From NCBI GenBank assembly GCA_000499405.2, contig HG738138.1, positions 8,058,888 through 8,122,887 of the forward strand: a stretch of 64,000 nucleotides of DNA, given 5' to 3'. Of the stretch, positions 1 through 13,259 are shown one piece after another. The notes beneath the pieces are model-generated. The model was not told the DNA's origin. It ran no database searches and saw nothing but the letters and a program-made list of their open reading frames with translations. Source of the DNA: Onchocerca volvulus. Lineage: Eukaryota > Nematoda > Chromadorea > Rhabditida > Onchocercidae. The stretch's first letter is position 1. Each line of letters begins with the position of its first letter. The translations under genes were made by a program, and so were the position numbers.

Positions 1-1382
1 CTTCTCCAGAGAAAACTACAACTACTAACAACAATAATTCATGGCAGTTATCATGACGATTTCATATGTGATACTAGCTCTAGCCGAATGTAGGAAGCCA
101 AAACTTCAGTTCCATGAAACGAATGATTTGTGCAGTAGCAAAAGTCTGAAGAACGTACGGGCATCGACGAAAGAAAGGAACTTTGAACATGCGTGACATA
201 TGATTTCGCCACACAATCGACAGTGATGTCGTCGTCTAGTTAATGAAAATTTTATGGAACATGTTCGGCATTTCACAGCATCACGATCAATTACCCAAGG
301 TACTGTTTCACGTTCAAAAGCTAAAATAATTTCTATTTTAATGGCAAGAACTGTTACTAAAATTGAAAAAAAAAAAGCATCATTAATGCTTTAAATGAGT
401 TTTGAAGAAATTAAAGCGATCTATTAAATTTAGAGACATTATGTGCTAACCTTTGCGTTTACTGGAATCAGAAGGACATTGGTTAATTAACTTATCAAGT
501 CTAATAATCAAACTATTTGTTTTTACAGCGGCATCGTTTATACAAGGAGATCGACATTTTAAATAAAAATCCGTATGACTCCTAGTAATTCCTGGAAAAG
601 AAAAGGTGACAATATCATTACACTTGGCAAAATTTCAGAATCCTCGGTATTGGTGAAGATATAAAAAAAGATGTTCACTTGCTCTCCGCAGCTTCTCAAG
701 TCATTGTTTTTTACTGTTCCTCAATGAAAATAACATTCCATGTTTCATACCCAATAATATTTATCATATTAAAAAAAGAACGCAAATTACTTTTGTTTAC
801 TTATTTTATTTTATTAAAAAATAAATAAAATATGTATTTACTTTGATTAAACTTACCCAAATCTTGAAGAAAAGTAAAGGTATGCGCTGAGTGAGAGGGT
901 TTTTCGACGCGATCACTAGCCATGCTGAAAATACTTCTTGAAATTGCAGTTCTTCCTCCATTATTCGAGTTTGCATCACCAATTAAAAAAGATGCATCTA
1001 TATGTGAAATTTTTTGTTTGGCTTTATCGAAGATACCTGAAGAAATTGTTCCATCTCACCCTTTGTGTGTTTTTTCTTTTTTTTTTTTCTTTTCACATAA
1101 GCCTATACAAATTTCTCCTCATTTGCAAAAAAGACTGAAAAAATCCAACAACCGTATATAGGAAAGTTAAGCGTGCCAAATCCATGTAAGCTTACCTTTA
1201 ATATGATCAAGAGAATGGTCAGCAGATGCTGATTTTGGATGGTATTTTTCAACATGAACATGTAACGTGGTCAAATCACCCAAATCTTGCATACAAAATG
1301 GGCATAGAAAGCCCTGTCTGAATGCACCACCCAAATCATTTGTGTCATTATTACTCATATCCATGACGAGAATACTGCTCAT
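1..1382 (-). CDS. rbsn-1: Rabenosyn-5 homologue, 5' part (at least 4 exons, runs off left edge)
   Basis: Rabenosyn-5 is a Rab4/Rab5 effector that binds PI3P on early endosomes and tethers vesicles together with VPS45. Seen: exon 1 (1196-1382) starts with an ATG and encodes a C2H2 finger (GFLCPFCMQDLGDL then HVHVEKYH), the position of the rabenosyn N-terminal finger. Exon 2 (857-997) is Ser/Asn-rich. Exon 3 (451-591) contains RSHTDFYLKCR and LIIRLDKL, matching the conserved segment before the FYVE domain. Exon 4 (from 320 leftward) contains VPWVIDRDAVKCRTC, RRRHHCRLCG and CHACS, the FYVE zinc ligands and basic PI3P-binding motif. All exon junctions are phase 1, and introns start GT and end AG. 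The end of exon 4 is unclear: a donor is possible after 159, since the frame then reads to a stop without family similarity. The Rab-binding C-terminal part lies outside the window. The GTG just before the ATG is not used. Confidence 0.88.
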
Positions 1383-2068
1383 CACATATTGCGGTTAACA
1401 CTTCTTCATGAAAATTTGCATAACTTATGAATTATCCTAAAAAGTCTAACAAATATAATAATCTGAAAAATTTTGTAGTGATCAAGATTAACTGTGATTA
1501 CTAGAAAGATTCCATAATAAAACTTACTATTTACAAAAGGCAGTTGCTTCCATGCAAAGATGAGACTAATCCATTGCTCCTCAATGTCGTCTCGACCAAT
1601 CACAGCAACTGACAAAGAGCTCATGGAAGAATATGTGAAAGGTAAAAAGCAGAAAGGAATTAGCTGACATAAAAATCCCTTCAGAACACTAATTTTCCAA
1701 TTAGGTTACGGAGACTTCTAAAATCAAGATTGTATTCTTGATCTTTGAGTAGAATCAGATATATTCACAATTCATACTCACTGACATCAATCCCCACACC
1801 TTCAACCAAAGATTCTGTTCGAAGTAAATGCACAAAGCTTAAAACACAATATATTCCTTATTTCTATCCAAATTGATAGCACCATCCGGGTAAAACAACA
1901 AAAAGCGGCTACGGGCAATTTTGAATTTGAAAAGAAAGAATTACTGAACATCCTTGTTTAAATAAGGTGACATTTGGTTAATGGACTATTGAGGTTGATT
2001 TGTTTATCAAGTTCGTTACTGTTCATTAAATAACTTAGAAAGAGGTACAAAGGAAAAAGAATTTTTGG
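1383..2068. other. Intergenic, upstream of rbsn-1
   Basis: AT-rich sequence between the rbsn-1 start and the next coding-like stretch. A 32-codon open stretch on the minus strand from 1624, ending at a GTAAGT donor-like site near 1528, might be a separate first exon, but I could not connect it to anything. Confidence 0.4.
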
Positions 2069-2600
2069 ATGGATCGAATGGACGCCGAATCATCGATTGT
2101 CGTGAAACGTGAAGTGAATCCTCAACGATTATGTTTCCTTTCTGAAGACTTGTATGCTGCAAACACTTTAAGACATGCTTCGTAGATCTCTTGATATGTA
2201 CCGACGATCTTTATCGCTTATAATGTATAAGCGTCGGGAGTCATTTTTAACTGATTTATCAACAAAAGGGTGCATGTCAATACTGTCAGCAGCATCTTTT
2301 GAATTGCTATTTTGATGGCTTTTATTTTGAAACGTTGAAATGAAGCGATAATTTTGTTTGATCAACTGTAAGCAGTTCTCTCAGCAGATTGTTCTAATTC
2401 TACAAGAATAATTTAGGTGCACATTTCGGTTGCTGTATTTCTCTGTTGCAAGCTGACTCAGTATGAAGTTTTATTACTTGAGTTTACAATATCCCAGGTT
2501 CATGTCGTCAGATGTCAGTCAAGAAAATGTGTTCTACACGGAACGACCTGCTTTGCGGAATTGCTTTATGCCAAACATTTTTCGTGGAATTCATAATTAA
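2069..2600 (+). other. Weak candidate small gene or gene remnant
   Basis: Unrecognised. Three short open stretches on the same strand have protein-like composition. The first, 2069-2185, starts with ATG and includes SEDLYAANTLRHAS. A second, open from about 2181 to 2315 in another frame, includes RRSLDMYRRSLSLIMYKRRESF. A third, 2463-2600, includes ENVFYTERPALRNCFMPNIF. Stretches two and three share a frame, while stretch one is shifted by one base, so either a splice near 2181 or a frameshift separates them. No domain was recognised and no complete model with good splice sites could be built. It could be a small nematode-specific gene, a pseudogene, or chance. Confidence 0.25.
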
Positions 2601-5600
2601 CTGTTAGCCCTTTGCAGTGTATAGCAGTATTCATATCGGCTTTTTTCCGTTACGATGGAGAAATCGTAACTCTGTGCTTCATGCTTTTCCTATTGAAATT
2701 GCTGTAACTATTTTTTATTCGAACATTGTTCATATTCGCAACTTGAAAACAAAAATGGTGCATGAAAGAAATCTTTAATAGCAAAAGGTTGGCCTTTTCC
2801 AGAGTTCAAAATTTTGGAGCTAATAGCTTCGAAGGTAGCCTGGAATTTTCCGCGATAAATCAACTGGAGTTTCCTGGACCTAATAGTATATTCCTATCGA
2901 GATTCGCAAAGCCTTCAAAAATTCTGCAGATGGTAACATTCTTTGTCCTCTCGGATTACAAGTTACTGAATAAATTTAAAGCTCAGCAAGGAAACAAATG
3001 ATATTTGTCAAGTAGGATGAGCATGCAGAGCATCTCCTTTCTGAAGCAAATTGTACATTCGTTCAATGAAAGGAGGGAGGAGCAGATGAGCAGACATAGT
3101 CGAAAAACATGCTTGACAAGCATGTTATGTTTTGGCGGTCAGAGGCTGAAGGAAGGAAGGAAGAATTGTCACCCTGTGATCGGTGGATACGACGACAAGT
3201 TTGTTTCCCAACATCAACTGCTTATTTACGAATTCCTTTGTTAGCCCGGAGGGTAGTGTCGGGAGATCTGCGAATGCCGACCCCACGATGAAAGCAGCTA
3301 TAACATCCTCAAATACCTTGCAAGGGAAGGAAGAGGAAATCTAGGAGTTGATGAATCTTGTTTCTCCCTTTCAAATATTAGGGAAGAATGACATCCTTTC
3401 AATGGTACGAATGAAAACTTGATGCTCCTCGGCGTCCATTCCTCAAAAAGCATTCCCCTCAAGATGCTATTTTCTAGAGATGATTTTTATTCTCACTGTG
3501 AAGGAATAAATTTGGTGCTTTCTATGTTCGGGAAATCCACTACCAAAAGCAGTAGATGCTTCCACAAATATATAAATCTGCACGCTGACCTCTATCTTAC
3601 TCAATTTTCAACTTCACTTTGCTTTGTGTAAGTAATCACTTCAATAATCGGTGCAACAAATAACGAAGAATAGAAACTTATGATAAATCGAATGAATGTT
3701 CGAGTCAGTTCGAACAGTTCTGATCCATAATTCCGAGAACCTGCATTTCGAGATATTACAAATGCTTGTTGATCGTTTTCAAAATCATTCGAAGAAGCAG
3801 GTATAAAAGCGCTATTCGGTAAGTGATTGGTGAAGAAGGGATAAACGAATGAGTACAGGGAGAGCGGTAACATGTGATTGGCATGATGAAACAAGAGGGA
3901 GAGGCATAATACGGGGGAAGTAGGAGGGAGTGAGGCGAAAATGGCGGAAATGAGATCTGGTTTTCAAAAATTGGTTGGAAATGGGTGCATCCCACGGAGG
4001 AAGGAGAGGAACAGGCAGTATAGGAGGAAGGTTGAAAGAGGGAAAGGTTCTTACGGCTCTCTGTTCTGTTCGTATTTTTCAATCTTAAATTCCCTCCAAC
4101 AACAATACGACAGCGATGGTCACCATCATCTCCTTGCTTAGGTCCTCCGTTCATCATACCACACCGCATCATGCATTTCTCGAGATTGAGTGAAGTGGCA
4201 AGGTAGACTTAGATGGATGCGATTCGTCAAATGAACTCAGTCGTAAGTTGATCATCGCGACTCACGACAACACCAAACGGCGTCGTTGTGATCCTTTGTG
4301 CTTCGATCTGTACTGCTCGCAAACAAGAACAGAAATAGAAAGAGGTTCTCACTATTCCTGCAACAGTGCCGCTGTTTGCTGAAACTTCCCTCCTTCCCTC
4401 CTTATTTACCTCTTTGTTTGAATCCATCATCTTCCATTCCCTCTCCTCCTCGACCTCCTTCCCGAACAACGATGGCGATAATGAAGATTGCTGGCGTGGC
4501 ACTATTCACCTCTTCACCCTTATGTTAATACCCTTCTTCCTTCCTAATTGTCAACTGATCCGATGTGTGACGACACTTTTGTTCTTTTTCTGAATACATC
4601 TCACCAAAGTGCTGCTTAGCGCGCTCGAACTTCATTTTTTTACATTCATAAAATTCATATGACCAGTAGGGAAATATCCTCCTCCATTCATTGGTTGATA
4701 GGATGTTCTACTCACTTTTAATGTATTTGTATTTGGAAACTTACTCTTAGAAATGCACATATTACTAGACTAATTGGAAACATCAAATTTTCTATAAGAA
4801 ATCAGGTGACTCTACTTAAAAACTTGCGATTGTTTTAAATAGTGAATTCACTTGTTACATGCTTACATCGGCTGTGACACATCACCGCAGTGTAGAAAGA
4901 GCTACGCTGAGGCATGACAAGAAGTCACCGAAATTTCAGTCAAGCGACGAAAACTTTTTCGCGTTTCACATTTCGACAGAAGCAAACAATGCGGATTAGC
5001 AATAGTTAGATTGAATAAAATGATTTAAAACTTGACATTATAAGCTTTCCTTTTCCGAGCCAAGCTCATGGAAGTTAATGTCCAGCATGGAGATCCCCAT
5101 ACCGAATGGATTGTCAGGGGATATATATATGGTTGCTCCAACAGATATAGTTTGCTTATCTGCAAAAGTTGGCCAATTATGTTCGTGATCGTGTACTGGG
5201 CATTAGTGCAATGAAAATGTAGAATCAAAAAATGTTGAGATTTGAATGTCTCACTTTTGCGGGGGAAATTTTAATATCAAAGAGCTGTGAGCAACTGAAT
5301 AGCTTAAGGAACTGGGTGTTGTTGGATTCTTCATAGATGGAATTTTCCTCTGCAAATTGCAAATGATTGAGAATATGGTACTAGGAAAAAAGAGAGGCGT
5401 GGATAGGATGGTAGTTTGTATTTGAGAGCAACAGATGCTCTCAAAACTAGTCCTTTGAGCATGTGTTTGTCCGTGCGCATCATTGTGTGCTTTTGAAAAG
5501 ATAGGTCGTGGACATACAGATACATACAAACTGAGATATGTATATATTTAAAAATTTGCTGGCTGGGTGCGAAGAGGGAATTGCTGTTTGGAAGAATTCC

Positions 5601-8600
5601 GGTTTCGGATTGCGCCGAGAATCGCCTAAGGCTTTGTCCCTCATATAAGCAGCTCAATATAACCTCCTTCTGAAGAAGAATACAAATCTTGCATTTCGAA
5701 AAATTCCTCTGTCGTTTTTTAAAGATTGAAGAACTATGGATTTATTACCATGATTTGAATTCGTGTTTTCAGTCAATTCGTCTTGAGTGAGTAATATCTC
5801 CAAAATTTTTTTTGCTTTTTTTGGCTTTTTGAACAAGCGTGCATGTGTAGTTTCGTTAGGTAATTCTAGTTCTTTATCTTTCCGTCGCAACATACTTTGT
5901 TATTATAAAGTTAAATACGTAAGACCTGAATTTTTATAAGAATCTCCCAGAAAATTGGATTGCAATTAGAAGCGTAGTCTGATCGACTTTACTGAGCAAA
6001 TCCAAAACATGCTTGGTAAAATATCCCACCATCTAAAATAGTTCGATTCAGATTATTCAAAATGATCGCTATCTAAATCGTACACTTTTATCATTGTCTA
6101 ATCACATAAGCAAATACTGATGGATTTTTTACAAGGTTGTTATTGGTATCTTGTAACGAGGCAAATCAGATGTACATTTTCCTCGATCCCCAGATAAATG
6201 TACTATTTAGTACGGTGGTAGTGGAATCGTTAGGTTTCCGAAGATCTTATAAATAAATTTAGTGGCAGTTCTATGTTTAGCTATTTCGGTATTTGAGATA
6301 AGGATAGGTAGATTGGATGATTGGTTGCCCCGCTGTGGGTGTCTCTTTTTGTTGTCCTCCATCCTGTTTGTGTTTCTCAGAAGGCTTTTTTAGGAAGCAG
6401 TCGAGCGAACCGTCCGCCGGTTGCTTCTCACCCGTCTCTCCCACGCCCTGTCCTTTCGACAGTCACCTCTCTTTTCCCTGTTCCTTTGTTCATCTGCAAC
6501 CCATTTTCCGATCGGCATTTACCCAAAAACTCAAATCAGAAAATGTAGGACAGCTTAAAGCGGATATAGTTAGATCCCGTAGGGATGAGCAGTTTGGAGG
6601 ACAGATAATATTCTGTGTTCTTAAGAGATTCTTGTAATTGTGTTGATTAATTTGTTAGTGGTACATATTGATAGTAATGATGTCGTCACTGAAAGCCCTT
6701 ATCACTTCTACGATCATGATAATGATGATTGTAGTAGCGACATCGATATTGTTGGTAGTGATGGCAGCGATAGTATAACTATAGTCTGTAGTGATATATA
6801 CAGATAATGATCGCTGGAACTGAGCTAAGTCTCAAAATCCTATTTTCGGGAAAGTCTGTTTCCTTTTTTTTTTTTTTTTTTTTGTTTTTATTAAATCGTT
6901 TCGGTTATTGGTTATCTTTCACAGTTCTTCCTCGTCTTTCATTTCCTATTCAGTTTATTTTATAGAAATGTTTGGAATACCAACCGTTCAACTGTTCATC
7001 TCGTTTCGTCACTTGCTAATTTAGCTGTCTATGGTATTTATCGTCGCAATAATTCTATGATAAGCTTATCTTTCATGTCTGAATTTGCTTTCTATATTGT
7101 AAGCACCAGGTTATTGTCATTTAGCCGTAATCGTTTTTTTCTTTTTACTTTGCTGAGGTACAGAGGCAAATGTAAAGTAGAAAATGACAGATAATAGAAC
7201 GTAACAGGTATTTGAATTGTCTTTGTAAAAATTTATGTTTCCGTTTAAGTTTTTGCGTGATATGTCTTTCTCCGATGTAACTTTTTAATTTTCATTTAAA
7301 CTTTGGGATTTGTTATGATGAGGTAAATTCGATTAATTAAACTTTGGTTCGATGATAATATGCAAATTTGTTATGCTCATCCGAAAGCATTATACAGATT
7401 TCCATTGTGCTTTTTTTTTTCATACCTAGTTTTTGTGAGCTTTTATTTGTAGCAAATGGCCCATTCCTGTGTGGGAGAAATTTTCAAAAGATGTACTGGA
7501 TAACAGCCTTTCCTTCCCCAGTAGGTACTGTGCACTTTTTATGGCCAATTGTTTCATCTCTCTCACTTTTCCCGCTTTTCAAACTTCTCATTCCTTCTTC
7601 ACCTACCGATCTTTTTGTCTGAATTAATTACTTTTGGCGATCGATTCTGTCCATGAATTATTATACGAACCAGATGATGTTATGCTTATAGTTTCGCTAG
7701 TCATGCAATACTTTGCCTTTGTACGCTTTTACTAGTTTTGAAAGAACAAACTACTAGGTATTGTAGAAAAAGCGTTATCACGTATTCTAGTCAAAGTTTT
7801 CTACTTTTTTTCCAATTCATTATCGCTAATCAGGGTTCTGAAATCTTGGAGAAGCTTTTGCAATCTTCAGTCCTGCAGTCATGATGGCACTGCATTTTTT
7901 TACTTCGAGGTTTTTAGTATGTTCACTTCGACAGTCAACATCGATATTTCGAAATGAAGTCGTACTATAGAACTAAATATGAATCAAAGAATTCCTGCTA
8001 TTTTTTCTTTGATCATTACAATAGTTTTTGCCTTCTATTCATTGTTAAATTTTTTTCAGCTCTTGATTTGATAGCCGCCTTAAACATCTAGATGTCACTA
8101 GGGTCGTTTAGACAGTCATTCTACGTTTTATATTTTTTGGAGGTATTCATAATTCGAAACAGATAGGACTCATGATGCAGAAAATATGGGAATTCCTGCT
8201 AATGAAACTCTGGGTTTTTAATTATACAATCATTCCCCACTACCAAATCGTATTTAATTTTGTGAGGGAGTCGAATGAGATCGGAAATGTATGCATTGTT
8301 ATCTGTAAACAGCGCAGACTTAAACCATGTGGATACATTTGCGTAGAATATTTATAATTGTTGGCTTTGACTCAGAACAAGTGCTATGATTTATATCATG
8401 AAACATATGTGATGTTGGAAGAACAGGTGCAAGGAGTTGCCTTATCTAACAATGTTACGTTCCAGAAGGGATCTCTCAAACAGACTGAAATTGCACGAAG
8501 TAGACATGTTGGAAGTAGAAAGCAAGAAAGTAAAATGTAAGAACAGAAATCTTCCATAATATGTGTATAGGAATAGAAATATGGCCCTGGGAAATGCAGA

Positions 8601-9193
8601 GAATAAAATATTTGAATTGGTGTTGTATCCAATATTATAAATAAGGACTCTAATGCCTTCCTAACGAGGAATAGGTGACATGTAACCGACTTACGTTGTT
8701 TTCAAGCGCAATTGAAGATCAATTACAAATTTTTGTGAAAGGGATTTGAGGATATAAGCTGAAGCAAGGTCTCATGATAACATTTGTTTCTATAATTTTA
8801 CATTTAAGTTTTTGGTATGCACTTCACAGTTCGCTTGAATTTCTGAGGAGCTTATGGTTATATGTATAATCCCTTACCGTAAGCTGTTTCCAGAGATTTT
8901 TGCGCTCATGAGATTTAGAAAGATGGGATGGTTTATTAAGGTCCTTACTTGATGTTATTGCCACATTAAATTATAATTGATTGTTTTGAACTATTTGATT
9001 TCCTTACTTTATTTCAGAAAACAGTTTATCATTAAACTGAACAATTAAAAGTTACAACGATGTTGCCATCGTTTTTAAGCCATTTATTGCTAGCAACTAT
9101 TGAAAACCAAACATTTTCATTGACAGATGTTGCATCAAAGTCACGCTTATTCTTTTTTTTTGTATTAAATTTTTCTCATTTGTATCATTTCAG
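2601..9193. other. Long intergenic stretch, no secure gene
   Basis: No open frame here resembles a known family. There are purine- or pyrimidine-rich patches (about 3050-3200 and 4370-4470), a degenerate GAT/GTA-type trinucleotide-rich stretch (about 6680-6800), a T run of about 18 near 6867, and a somewhat GC-richer patch with an open frame of about 105 codons (6317-6637) without recognisable motifs. A minus-strand open frame at 5654-5893 is Lys/Glu/Asn-rich and could be an exon, but has no partner exon that I could identify. Confidence 0.5.
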
Positions 9194-9273
9194 CATTCAA
9201 AAAATTCAGTTACATTTTACCGACAACTTCAACTGCTATTTTTAATACTGGATATTGTCATACAAGACATAAG

Positions 9274-10531
9274 ATGGGTGGTTCAACTATGAAAACGGCA
9301 AAAGTGTGGAAATATTTTATTCAGTTACCAAGTGAAGAGCAAGCTGCTGAGTGCAGAATATGTTGCAAAAGGATTAAAGCAACAAATAGCAGGTGCTACT
9401 TTATTTTGAGTCTTTTGCTTCGCTTGCAATTTGAAAATGGTAAGTAAGCTAAGTTGGTAAATAATGTGATGAATAATATAATAGTGATAAATAATATCAT
9501 TCAATTTCAAGCATTTCTTATTTTAGTAAAGGGTTTTCGAAAATTTTTTATTAATAAAACACAGAAATTGTTTCTGTTTTATTTTATTGCTATTAGTGCA
9601 ATGATCTATAAAAGACCTTAACAAAATGCAGCAAATTTTGGATTTCAGTACAACAGGTATGATTCGCCATTTGCGTAGCTGTCATTCCAGTGAATACCAA
9701 GTGTTACAAGCGGCACGACAAAATAATACTGCAGTAAAACAAGGTCGCGTGTTTGTTTTTTAAGATAAAATTTGGAAAAAGTAAATAAAATCTGTGGAAT
9801 GGTCTTTTTTTTTTTTTTTTTTTTTTTTAGATCACTTGTAGTTGTTTTCAGGAAACGAGAGTTTGAGCATCAAGCAAAATAATCCAATGAAAAAATCAAA
9901 AGATGTAGCAAGCCATTCGGTCGCTAACATTATCGCTACGACATTCGACATAAGGGTGTGATACACTTTTTATACTGAATTCTTGCGTAATCATGCCGGG
10001 TTGCTTTTTTTATTATCAGTTTAATTTCAAGGATTGGAATGTGAAAATGTTTTCCTATTGATAACAGTTCAATTCCATTAGCCTTAAAATAGTTCTTTTT
10101 TTTGGACTAGAATGATTTTCAGCGCAATTTGGAAAGCAACATTCGCTATATTTATGGAGATGATGGTCCTGAGCAGAAAAAAGCAAAATTTGATGGTTGC
10201 AATGCCGTTGACTTGCGAATGGGACCGAAAAACAGAACCAGTGGCAAAGAACAAACAGAAAAGGCTAGAATAGTGAAAGGAAATTTCTGGCCTGATGACC
10301 ATCCGGATGCGCAAAGAATTTCGGACCAGGTTATTTTTTCGCTACTTTTTAAATGTATATCCTTTAAACTATATACTGGAGCCACAGTAAAATGTTACTT
10401 TTATAAATCAGAAAATGTATGAGAGCGTTTCTGGATTCTGAATACTTGGGAGAGATGTTCTCTATCTGGAAAACACTTTCCTATTTGCTTATTCCTATTT
10501 TCAGCGGAGAGTTCACCTTACTTCCCTTCTA

Positions 10532-10600
<69 letters not shown>

Positions 10601-12534
10601 CTTTGCGTGCATAAATGATATTATTGATAACATGCTTTATTCTGTAAGGAACAAGATTTGCTAACAACAAGGAGACTTTATGCGCAGCGTCTTTTCGAAC
10701 CTGTTGTCATCAGAGAAAAAAAAGAACGGAGACCTGCCTTCTCCATTGTAGCACCCATTCAATCCTTATTGTGCTTTCAAAATTCTTGATTCAAAAATGA
10801 ATAATTATCTCGGAATCATAAGAAAAAAGAACTATACCTAGAAATCGATAAATATATTTGTTATGAAAATTATATAAATTTTGTGTAGTTTTTGACGCCT
10901 GTAGGGAGTCAATTCTAAAAGGATCAAAAGTGACATTTTCTAGACGAAGAGCAGGACCTGAAATCAATAAGCGTTTTAAAAAGCAGGCTTATTCTCTTTT
11001 AGTGCAAGCTTTTCCACTTTTTGTCTCAATTTTTACAAACAATACAGCGCATGATTCACGAATTTGTCCTGTTTTATTGCTTTTAATTTTTTGTTTCCAT
11101 CAAATTTCCAGGACGGGCTAGTGGTTTGTGAGTCAGGAACAGCACAGTTTTCGAGATTTTCTATTTATTTTTTCTGGCAACACTATTAACATTTCCATCA
11201 TCAATTTCTTTCCATTTCAGAGTTTAGTAGGAAAAATTTGTTTTTGCAGATTGGAATAATGTTACTGCTGGATAACGAGTCGCCAACAATTATTAGTCGT
11301 ACTGGCTTCCGAAATTTACTTCGCTTTCTTCAACCTAGATATCAGCTTCCGTCGACGGAGCAGTTCCATAGAGTAATTTTGCCAAGATTAATCGGTCAGC
11401 TGAGATTTGATGCTATTTCTTTGCAACAAACTGGCTTCATCAACAGTCAGTAAGTGTTTAATTACCGCTAGATTACAAATTAAGCAAATGTATGCGAACA
11501 GTGCTACTATATTCAAGAGCGTGTGCTCAAAATTTACAAACTGTTGGGAGACTCAAAGCAGCAGACGTTGTTATTCTTTCAGCAAATTAATTTAGGCTGA
11601 ACGATTTTAACACACGGTTGAACAGTTTAACTGCAGTATTACTGACGAAGGAATGTAGTGCTGGAAATCCTATTTCCAGCGAAAATAATCGTGAACTTGC
11701 TGCTGTCAGTTCGATATACAGTGAACAGGTATAGCTCATAGTGGTTGTTATTAACCATGCATTGAAATCAGTTTTGGCTCCGATTTGATTATTTCTATTT
11801 TTAATAACATTTTTTAGATTCAATGCAGGTTGCTCGTTAGTTTTTATCAAAGCTAAAAGTCTTGGCAGAAACAAGTTTTTCTTTCTTTATTTGAATTCCT
11901 AAACCAGTTCGGACATCTCTTTTATAGCGTTCTATGTGGACTTCAAGTTTCTTTCATAGCTGCTCATATTTTTCTAGAAAGAACTTGAACGTGTGGTAAT
12001 CAATTCAATTCGCTCTGCACAGAACATATCGCAGAGTTTTTCACATAGTATTCGGCTCTGTGACGAAGATACTGATTCAAGTGTAGATTTTGAAGCAGCG
12101 TTGTCTGGTCGAATTGATTCCTTCATGAAACGTATCGGAGAATGTATCTTTCCTCAAGTGAGTTTGATTAATCAGTAAAAGTTGCTTTTGATTAGATTTG
12201 ATGAGCAAAGTTTTCTCGAAAATCTTGAAAGTTTTTGAAACATGATTTATTTTAGGCGGAATTGACGGATCTTGTAACTCGATGCTATTATGCATGTCGA
12301 CATTTGGAAGAGCTTTCAGATGGTGGACAGCACCAAATGGGATTGGATGTTCAATCACCTTTGCGAAGTTCAGATTTAGCAGATTGTGTGGAATATGTTC
12401 ACAAAAATTTAGAACGAATTCATGAAGAGCATAAACGTTCTCCTATTCCAATGTTCAAGCCTTTCACGAATGACGAGACTCAGTTTCTGTCTGATCTCAG
12501 CATGCACATTCATTCCATATATTTGTGCTCGTAG
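9274..12534 (+). CDS. BED-type zinc finger protein, hAT-transposase-derived (8 exons, 438 aa)
   Basis: Model: 9274-9392, 9649-9743, 9852-9955, 10123-10329, 11250-11449, 11596-11728, 11978-12157, 12256-12534. All introns are GT-AG, the phases agree throughout, and the total is 1317 nt. Exons 1-2 form a BED finger: VWKYFIQLPSEEQAAECRIC with CxxC, then the HLRSCH ligand pair. Exon 5 reads LLLDNESPTIISRTGF, then LQPRYQLPS, the segment found in hAT transposases and ZBED proteins where the 'LDxxPF...GF' and 'PRYxLPS' blocks follow the finger. The remainder is divergent, and no intact RNase-H catalytic block was recognised. BED proteins bind DNA, so a role as chromatin or transcription factor is inferred, not shown. 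The start is the first ATG after a TTTCAG site at about 9193 that could accept a trans-spliced leader. The intron 10330-11249 holds a 62-base T run. The stop at 12532 may not be the original end, because the same frame reopens downstream. Confidence 0.72.
10535..10596. repeat. 62-base T homopolymer in an intron
   Basis: An uninterrupted run of T inside the 10330-11249 intron of the BED-finger gene. Runs of this length are polymerase-slippage products or poly(A) tails of old insertions on the minus strand. No coding remnant of a retrotransposon was seen next to it. Its exact length is unreliable in any assembly. Confidence 0.9.
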
Positions 12535-12540
12535 CTTTAA

Positions 12541-13228
12541 TATTTTGTATACAACCGAAGTCTTCGTCAGAATGTCCTGGATAAATTATCTTTCCAGACT
12601 TTCCCTGATTTTAGTGTAGCTTTTCTAATTCCTGACATTATTGAAAAACTTCCTTCGGTTGCTAATCAGAACCGTTTTGTGTTCAGGCAACTTTTCCGCA
12701 TTGATGTGAGTGGGTTTGCTTTAATAGTAAGACTATTCTGTGTAATCTGCTTTGGTTTGTTTACCTCAAATAAGTAGTTTGAAAGTAGTAGCAACGAATG
12801 CTTTGTTTTTAGTAGTATGGATTTATGTTGCTCCTGTACAGTTGATAAGTTTGATAAGTTTTCATCATTTTGTTAACTTTTTGCTTTTTTCGGATGCATT
12901 ATTTCAGACTTTCAAGTTTCTTAACTCTGCTCCTTCGTAATTTAATTGTGCCTAACTTTTCGTAACATGACTTCGTACTTTTTTTGAAACGAAGATTAAA
13001 TTGAGCGAAGCATCGATTCATCCATTCGGTAGTTTTTTCAGCTAGAAATTAGAATTGAAATAAATGGAAAAGTGTTACTTATTTCAGTTCATGTTTTGGG
13101 AATGATAAGCAATGAGTTGGATGATAGTACGGATCATGGTGAATAGTTGCATTTTCTCAGTTCATAGCTTTAGTTATATCAGTAGTTGTATTGTGTAGTC
13201 TTGTTTGCGATTCTGTATATTCTTAGTA

Positions 13229-13259
<31 letters not shown>

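Noticed and set aside
285..305. AATTACCCAAG, similar to part of the SL1 spliced leader
   Set aside because: It lies inside the FYVE-coding exon of rbsn-1 and lacks the rest of the leader and the donor.
1406..1624. Minus-strand open frame starting MSSLSVAVIGRDD
   Set aside because: Only about 32 codons precede a donor-like site; no similarity and no joining exon into rbsn-1 in frame.
3601..4172. Overlapping minus-strand frames of 97 and 138 codons
   Set aside because: Residue composition is low-complexity (Ser, Pro, His, Phe), with no splice context or motif.
5654..5893. 79-codon Lys/Glu-rich minus-strand frame
   Set aside because: Composition is protein-like, but no homologue, splice partner or promoter was recognised.
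6030..6055. GTTCGATTC, a tRNA B-box-like string
   Set aside because: No matching A box or cloverleaf pairing around it.
6317..6637. 106-codon plus-strand frame, Cys/Pro/Ser-rich
   Set aside because: No recognisable domain. It overlaps another open frame and probably reflects local GC content.
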